Shown here: positions 57,277-64,000 of the stretch, one piece after another | How positions within the stretch are numbered: position 1 is the stretch's first letter | Layout: every line of letters starts with the position of its first letter | NCBI GenBank assembly: GCA_030522415.1 | Contig: CM060118.1 | Coordinates: forward strand, 31,916,651-31,980,650 | Length of the DNA stretch: 64,000 nucleotides | DNA from: Channallabes apus | Lineage: Eukaryota > Chordata > Actinopteri > Siluriformes > Clariidae | Direction of reading: 5' to 3' | Translations under genes and position numbers: made by a program | Notes under the pieces: model-generated | Seen by the model: only the letters and a program-made list of their open reading frames with translations | Databases searched by the model: none | What the model was told of the DNA's origin: nothing

Positions 57277-59545
57277 CCCCTGACCTTCTGACTTCTCAAC
57301 TTCACCCAATGATGACCTGCCCATTGCCTGCCTGCAGATCACTTCTCTGCTCTTAAAAAAAAAAAAATCACAACCAATGAGTGAATAATAGAAAAGAAAG
57401 AAAAAAAAAAAAAAGAAAAAAACGAGAGAAAAAGAGCATTAAACAGCTTACACTGTACTGCACTGCAGTGATGATGCAGTGTCTCCTCCGCACCTGATCT
57501 ATGGACACTCAGCAAAGCCTGGACGACGCCCTTCAGTTCGAAGAAGGTCTGTAGGGAGCGGACCGTCCGGCCACAGTAGACCTGCACTGGGTCATTTGTA
57601 AGCAATAAGCAATAATGGTTAGCTCACTCTGACCTGATCCTTCACCCACACTTACCACATGCTTTATAGCCCCACAACATACGACACATGATGTTCAGAG
57701 CTCCATGCAAACGCAGACCCAGCCTTCAATCAAGAGAGGAAAAGAACAAAAAACAGCCCGCATGGCTCCGTCTGTTCCCCAGGTGTGACGGTGACACGTC
57801 TGTCTGAATGTATTATGCGATGGTGTGGCATTAGTGCATGCACCTTTCTGTCCCTCTACATTAACTACGTGAACTGGTGAAATCTACAGTATCTTCTGGT
57901 TTGAAAACTGATTAAGGGATCAAAGGGAACTTTGAGGCATATTAATGAGATTTGGTGCATTATCATAGGCAGTGCGAAGCGAATGATGAACGTAAAAAGG
58001 GGAGTGTTTAGCTTTTTCGCCCAACAAACAATCGAACACTTTTCAGTGGACGAGTTTTTTTGAGGATGTATAAGCCATGCTTGCCTATCTGCTGTACAGA
58101 TGTATCAAATTTGTAGATAAATGTTCAAAGAGGACAAACTAAACAAAACGTCAAAGAACATATGTACAGAAAACTTTTATTATCCTCCAGTTCAGGGGAA
58201 GAGAAAGTATATATATTTTTACAACTGAATCTTTTATACGAGTATTGTGAAGAGGTAAAAAACAAAAGAGAAAAAGCGAAAGAACACGAAAAACCCTTTA
58301 TGTGAAAACAATCCCGTTTTTCTGTAATTGGATGTAGAAACGGACGACCAAACCAACCTTTTCGTTCTGCTGACGGCGGGTTGAAAACAGAAACATTACC
58401 AAGTGCCTTCTTGTGGTTCTCATGGTTTCTTCAATCTGAATGTGTCATCATTAGCGGCGAATGAACAGGCCGGCGCTCAGTGCACGCAGCTTTTTCTGAG
58501 GACAATTTGCGCGTTTTATAAGTCAATGACTATTTATAATGTGTAATATTGTACTGATTGCGAATTCAAAAATCTGAACCGTAATCCTCAAATCCTTTCA
58601 CAGGAAATATAAACTGCGAGATGAGCTCCTCGGTTAATTAGTCTGAGAAGCCGTCATGCCTCCAGCCTCATACGTCTGTATCATGCTTTTGAAGATTGTA
58701 GCCAGTGTTCCATCTGTGATCTCTTAATAACCTGTGAACCTTTCTGGTGGAATTTCTAACAGTAACAGATTACAGCACTGTGAGCCGACAAAAACATCGC
58801 AATACGAGTAAATTGCACCGACGTCATTGGTGTTCTTCAACGGAAGCTGTGTGCACTGCTCACGCTGGACTGCACCATGTGTTGTCGTGTCCCCCATCCC
58901 CCAAATCTTTTTTACTATGCAACAAAACGGCCTCTGATGTCTTGTGGGGGGGGTCTCTGAGTCATTGGACATGTCTTCCTGTTCCATCCCCCTTTTTCAG
59001 TTTCAATTCTGCAGTATACAGTCACCGTATTATCGTAGTTACGAAGGTATTAAAGTTCAGCCTGTCTTTTGGAATAAGATGAAAAACAGCCTGTATGTCG
59101 AATGCATTGCTTTTCAGTAGTTGCGATCGGGAAAGCCGGTCAGATTTGAAAACATTAAACGGATAAAAGCTTGACAGAACAATACAGGATTGGATGAGCC
59201 ACACCATAATGAATATCGCATGATGTTTCACGCTAGATAGCAATTAAAGTAAGTCTGGTTTGTGTTGGTTTATGTTTCATTTTTTTTCTTGTTTTTCGTC
59301 TTTTTCCTCCAAGAATTCTTGCCTTTATTTCTGTGAATGTTCTTTATTATACTGTATGAGTGACTAAGTGTACATTACACACATGCGGACATAAGACTGT
59401 GTTAGAGTCATACTGTGTGTGTGCCCCTACCAGGTATTGCCTATGAGAAAATCTGTACGTCTGTATCAACAGCCATTGTTACAAGTTTATACCTTATTTT
59501 TCTATCTTATTTTATATGTATGTAATAAACTACATTAAATGCCTT
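57277..59545 (+). other. qki: Probable 3' UTR of the QKI-5 transcript
   Basis: About 2.3 kb after the QKI-5 stop with no coding signal in any frame. It opens with an A-rich stretch (57354-57425) and is AT-rich throughout. A canonical AATAAA at 59523-59528 is followed by a T/G-rich stretch (tgtctcagtgtc), as expected of a cleavage site. No V-SINE or Tc1 insertion was recognised in it, unlike the introns, which is consistent with constraint. The exact end and any earlier poly(A) sites are not known. Confidence 0.6.
59523..59528 (+). terminator. Candidate poly(A) signal AATAAA
   Basis: A canonical hexamer in an AT-rich setting (tatgtaataaactac) followed within about 30 bases by a T/G-rich element. 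It is the best candidate for the distal end of the qki transcript. A further AATAAA before 59523 within the UTR was not noticed. Confidence 0.5.
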
Positions 59546-60300
59546 GTCTCAGTGTCTATATGAAGAATCCTAAGAGTATTATTCCATCACACTCCTGAAG
59601 AAGAATGAATTGTGTATATTCATTAAGTATGCTGATGGAACAGTGCCAAGAAAGCACTTTCTAAACAAATCTAGACATATTTTATTGTCCCTACCAACGC
59701 GTCTGTGCTCTGAATTCCTTCGTCATTTGATTCAAAAGTAGCCTACCTAATGCACAGGAATTATGACAAGAAATATGCTTACCACTTACCGCTTACCTAC
59801 TGAACTCATTGTAGTGTTGCGCGGTAGTGAGGAATTAATACACACATCAGTATTCAGACTCAGGATTAACTACAGACTTAAGCATTTTCATGGACAGTTA
59901 TGAGCTAATGGTTTTATTGGACGTTGACCAAAACAGAAGTTTGTGTGACCTTCAATTTAAGTCAGTTTTTCTGAAGTTCATCTATGGGATTTGCCCCAAG
60001 AAGGGAGTGGTGCGGTCCGGGATGACTGCACCTGACATATTGGATATGATTAGCACAATGTATATGTGATGCTTGAAAAAAAAAATTTAAAATCACAAAA
60101 GGATATTGTTTAAACTAAAGACATAATATTGTTTAATCTAAACGTAAGCTTGGTTATAAAATTAGGTACCTTCTAGATACTTTTAACCATTTAGTAGAAT
60201 GAATGTTTTCTTTGCATGATAATGGTGCAATATACTAAGTAGGGCACACAAGTTGAGAACATGAAAACAGCACACACACACTTTGCGGACTTAATTTCAT

Positions 60301-60595
60301 TGCACCTCCAGGGTCCGGGTTCGATTCCCGTCTCTGTGTGCATGGAGTTTGCATGTTCTCCCCGTGCTTGGTGGGTTTCCTCCGGGTACTCCGGTTTCCT
60401 CCCACAGTCCAAAGACATGCAGGTTAGGCTAATTGGCGTTCCCAAATTGACCATAGAAATGTGTGTGTGTGTGTGCTCTGCGATGGATTGGCACGCTGTC
60501 CAGGGTGTACCCTGCCTCGTGCCCTGAGTCTCCTGGGATAGGCTCCACGTCCCCGCGACCCTAAATACAGGATTAAGCGGTATAGAAGATGAATA
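60301..60595 (+). mobile_element. V-SINE (Mermaid-type), 5'-truncated, 8-bp TSD
   Basis: It starts inside the head at TGCACCTCCAGGGTCCGGGT and ends GCGGTATAGAAGATGAAT. AATTTCAT flanks both ends (60293-60300 and 60596-60603). The 5' truncation with a TSD is a normal result of target-primed reverse transcription. Confidence 0.9.
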
Positions 60596-62289
60596 AATTT
60601 CATAGCCACATTATACAAAATTTGTGTAAACTTAAAAAAAAAAAGTAAAGCTCTTGATATGCCCTTAGAGGAAGAGCATAAATGGGCAACTCTCTTAACT
60701 ATCCTTGCGTTAAATGTACAGTAACACTGTTGTCAGTCGGAAGGCTTATAAATGTTCGTTTTGACTACACAGAGACAATTACATTGCATAAAAATCAAAG
60801 GTAGACAAAGACCAACTGGAAATACAAAATTGGACCCTCCCAGGTTATAACGTCTTTATACACAATACAAGTCAAAGAAGTGAAGAAAAACAATAGCGTT
60901 TATTCAGTTCCCCCACCGCCCATGTGCTGACCTTTGTTTCTCCAGTCCGTGTCTATCACATGGCTCAAATTGCCTGGGCCTCTGTAGTCCTCTGCTCACC
61001 ACTGATAAGGCATGCTGTGAATCCTGCTGGCTGTTTCGGGGAAGAAATCGCATCTTGAGTCGCCACCGGGTGTTCAGCCATGAAGGTGTTTGTTTGTGCT
61101 CGGGTGAAAAAGAGCACATGACCAGAGCTGCGGGACATACGGCTCGCTCGGCTGACATTTCCTCCCCCCCTTTACTCTCTCGTCTCTGCTCTCCGCTTCG
61201 CTCAGCTGTTGTGTCTGCACTCGAGGGTGTAGAGGGTTTCAATTATACAGTGACAGTGAGAGCGAATATTAAGTCTGGGAAGCGCTGCATTGCCTCGGAG
61301 ATAAGAAATGCACACTGAAATAAATTAGTCCACCTTGAAATGAAAGCGGCGACTAATACAGTGGTGTGTACTCGTGCTAACTGTGATAGCGTGACGTCTG
61401 TGAATACAGAATGTTTTCTTTTGTTGTAAAAATGTCACACCTCAAATCATCACAACCGTTACCCCGTGAGCTCCTTCATGTTTACAAGTGAAAGCGACTC
61501 CATTTGAACGCAAACAGCAAGAGAACGATGTTTTAAAATAACCAATGTTTTACTCGAATATCGAATTCTACAATCTTGGATCGAGTAGATTTACAGTAGC
61601 ATCAAATTCCGTCCTAATCACTGCGGGCTGTCTAAAATATTCAGCTCATTTCAATGATAATCAGTCCGAACAGAGAAAGAGCAAGGTTGGGTGGACAGAG
61701 GAACAAGTACGAGATTAGAATGAGAGACCAAACTCTGGGTGAGCTCAGGTTCCCCCTGAATCGGCAAACGTCAGTTGCTCCTCTTAAGAGCTCCCTTTCC
61801 CCTCACACTCACACATTAGCCTGCCCTCTTTATCCTAATGTAACACAATGCAGTGGGCCTGGGAGAGAGAGAGAGAGAAGGGATGGGGCTAATGAGAGAG
61901 TAATTGTGCTGCTAAGACGCAGAGGGGACTGCTAGGACAGGCAGGATTGAGGAAAAGTGAGCCAACCAGGCTGAGTTAAAGAGTCCTCAGAGAGAGTTTA
62001 GCAGGAACACAGGGATCACCTTAGCCATGCGAGGAACACCGCTGACCTTCATGTCTGAGCGGGGCACTCCAGCTCAGCTTTCTGCAGACAGAGAGACGTT
62101 CTGCACCAGAACTCTGGATCTGTGATCTTCCACTGCTCACTCCTCTTAGCACCAGTGCTTGATCATTTTCACGAACCTGACCTATTGAAATGGTTCATCA
62201 GCAGTGCATATTATAACAGAAATGAAGTGATTACATTTGGAATGGAACACACCAACACCAATCAGTACTAAAAATCAAATCACCTGCCT

Positions 62290-62900
62290 AATGTTTTGTA
62301 GGAACCATCAAGGCATGTTCTCCATAAGACCTTGACAAGATCTTGGAAATCTGGAGGCCAGGTCAACACCTTAATGTTCCTCAGACCATTCCTAAATGAT
62401 TTTGCAGGGTGGATTACACTGCTGAAAGATGCCAATGCCATCAGGAATGTTCCTGGTGTGCAACATGTTTAGTAGGTGGTACGTGTCAAAGTAACATCCA
62501 CACGAATGCCAGGACCCAGGGTTTTCCATCAGAACATTGCCCAGTGCATCACACTGACTTCCCCCGCATGCCTTCTTCCCATAGTGCATTCTGGTGCCAT
62601 CTGTTGCTCAGGTAAGTGAGGCACACACACACACACCTCCCTTAGAAGGTACTCGACACTGCATACCAGGAACACCACAAAACGCCTGCCATTTTGGAGA
62701 TGCTCTAACCCAGCTTTTTAGCTTGTTAAAGTCTATCAGATCCTTATGCCTGGTGATTTTCTTCTTCTTCTAACACATCAATTTCAAGAACTGACTTTTT
62801 TATTTACTACCTAACATATCCGATCCCTTGGCAGGTGACGATATAAGACAATCCATGTTATTCAATCCACCTGTCACTGCTTTAAATGTTACGGATGATC
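62290..62900 (-). mobile_element. Tc1-like transposon relic, antisense
   Basis: The minus strand encodes HYGKKACGGSQCDALGNVLM and ENPGSWHSCGCYFDTYHL, a segment between the first and second catalytic residues of a common teleost Tc1-like transposase. The plus strand ends with CCACCTGTCACTGC, close to the 5' region of such elements. Internal deletions and frameshifts are present. Confidence 0.75.
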
Positions 62901-63199
62901 ATTGTACAGTAAGTGTGATGATCAGGAACCCACAAACTTGTGGACATAAAGTGTATGATTCAATATGGTTGATAGGGTTCAATAGGGTTTTTTTTATTTG
63001 AGTTTTTTTGCCTTCAAGGAGCATGGAAGAACCTCAGAGCTCCTCATTAAACCCTGTACCCATCTACCTACTGCCTGAACAAAAAAAGAGCTATAGAGAT
63101 GGCATGAAACCAACCTGAACTAAAAACATCTCTTCCCTAGAGCAACCCACCAATTGAAACCCACTCGAACTTCACAATTAAATTTGAATCTTTTATACT

Positions 63200-63400
63200 A
63201 TAGTCATTTTAATAATGCACATTCTCACAAAGCAGCTATACGGAAATTGTTCTAGATTTAACATGATCCCTAATCAGCAAGCCAGAGGCAACGATGGCAA
63301 AGAAAAACTCCCTGAGACCACATGAGGAAGAAAGCGTGAAGGGGGGATGAAGATGAATCAGGCAGACCAGAGACAGTAGAACCAGAAAAAAAATTTTTTA
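63200..63400 (-). repeat. Teleost retroposon 3'-tail-type repeat, diverged antisense copy
   Basis: CACAAAGCAGCTATACGGAA, CAGCAAGCCAGAGGCAACGA, GGCAAAGAAAAACTCCCTGA and a final GAGGAAGAAAGC correspond in order to the complement of 43076-43406. Confidence 0.55.
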
Positions 63401-63854
63401 GCAATGTTTTTAATCATGATTGATTACTAGGAAACCTCTAGGTCTGTTTAGAGCTGTTACACACCATGTGTTACACACAATCATGAATTGTACAAGAGAA
63501 ACAAAATCAATGTTTGTCACAGTTTAAATAGGTCCCCACAAGATTGACAACTTAGACACACCAAAATATATAAAGCCTCAAAATGTTGCATGGACGAGTG
63601 GCACAGGTATCGCCAATATTTTTAAATATCAATCTCATTGCACTTATTCTCTACATGGAGACCTGACAAAATATTAATTGACGGCCCACTGGGTTAAACA
63701 TATATGGTTTTGTTTTTTTTTGTTAGTATAGTTCATTCACATGCCATCCAGCACATCGGGCAACAGAAACACCCCACTCTGGAGATGTACCCGTTGTTTC
63801 TATGGCAGTTACTAATGGGTCGCGTTGCCAGTTCGATGCCTGTCTTTCAAACGC

Positions 63855-64000
63855 ACTACGAGCAATTAGCCTAACCTGCATGTCTTTGTACTGTGGGAGG
63901 AAACTGGAGTACCCAGAGGAAACTTACCGAGCACGGAGAGTACATGGAAACTCCCAGCACACAGACATGAGGTGGGAATTGAACACTCGACCATGAAGGT
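63855..64000 (-). mobile_element. V-SINE fragment cut by the window edge
   Basis: Antisense central block (AGCAATTAGCCTAACCTGCA, ACTGTGGGAGGAAACTGGAG, GAGCACGGAGAGTACATGG) followed by head-like GAATTGAACACTCGACC. Moderately diverged. Confidence 0.8.

Larger units (their letters stand above)
15740..59545 (+). other. qki: qki (quaking) gene, exon 3 to 3' end
   Basis: This is the visible extent of a quaking-type STAR RNA-binding protein gene. The exons at 15740-15856, 27900-28043, 50679-50766 and 51283-51591, followed by either 53353-53378 or 54270-54344 plus 57260-57276, join in a single frame with AG/GT sites at every boundary. The encoded protein matches the vertebrate QKI family nearly residue for residue through the KH and QUA2 regions. 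The QUA1 dimerisation domain (exons 1 and 2 in vertebrates) was not found and should lie to the left of the window. QKI proteins control splicing, export, stability and translation of target RNAs and promote circular-RNA formation. Teleosts carry more than one qki paralog (qkia, qkib, qki2), and which one this is remains open. The 3' limit is set by the candidate poly(A) signal at 59523. Confidence 0.95.
59546..64000. other. Downstream intergenic DNA
   Basis: No gene was recognised. It holds a 5'-truncated V-SINE (60301-60595), a Tc1-like relic (62290-62900), a copy of the teleost 3'-tail repeat (about 63200-63400) and a degenerate V-SINE at the right edge. 60600-62280 has no assignable element. 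Confidence 0.7.

Overview
The window is vertebrate, almost certainly teleost, genomic DNA. It carries the 3' two thirds of one large, intron-rich gene on the + strand: the STAR-family RNA-binding protein gene quaking (qki). Six coding exons and two alternative C-terminal tails can be placed to the base with GT/AG splice sites, in phase with one another. The fish assignment rests on the repeat content: about fifteen tRNA-derived V-SINE (Mermaid-type) copies, several Tc1-like transposon relics, hAT-type elements and dense CA/GT microsatellites. The exact V-SINE subfamily looks otophysan and possibly catfish, which is an inference. Which teleost qki paralog this is cannot be settled from the sequence alone.

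Layout. 1-15739 is upstream sequence, inferred to be intron 2, since no QUA1-encoding exon 1 or 2 was found. It holds a 13-bp minisatellite (1-1556), CA/GT arrays, a 3.3-kb minisatellite of 20/22-bp units (about 2850-6125), Tc1-like relics, an hAT-type element (7378-8428), a V-SINE with a perfect 12-bp target-site duplication, and a DD37E Tc1-like relic that ends about 80 bp before exon 3. Exon 3 (15740-15856, KH domain with the GPRG loop) is followed by a 12-kb intron containing an apparently identical 2,532-bp direct tandem duplication (18051-23116). Exon 4 (27900-28043) completes the KH domain. The 22.6-kb intron 4 is full of SINEs, a nested hAT/solo-LTR pair, a foldback element and microsatellites. 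Exon 5 (50679-50766, QUA2) and exon 6 (51283-51591, proline/tyrosine-rich tail) follow closely. A QKI-6-type tail exon (53353-53378) and the two QKI-5 tail exons (54270-54344 and 57260-57276) complete the gene. The 3' UTR probably runs to a poly(A) signal at 59523. The remaining 4.4 kb holds only repeats.

How the parts work together. Exons 3-5 encode the RNA-recognition core, which in this family binds ACUAAY-type elements. The choice between the 53353 exon and the 54270+57260 pair would decide between a QKI-6-like protein ending GVAFPTKG and a nuclear QKI-5-like protein carrying the RVHPYQR nuclear-localisation motif. ACTAAY motifs cluster at the last exon and lie between the alternative tails, as expected if the protein regulates its own splicing.

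I found no previously undescribed multi-gene system here. The best leads are the 2.5-kb duplication, a possible unannotated exon at 24512-24645 whose frame would join exon 4, an in-frame alternative acceptor inside exon 6, the foldback element, and the repeat nesting. Most long open frames in the window are by-products of tandem repeats or SINEs.
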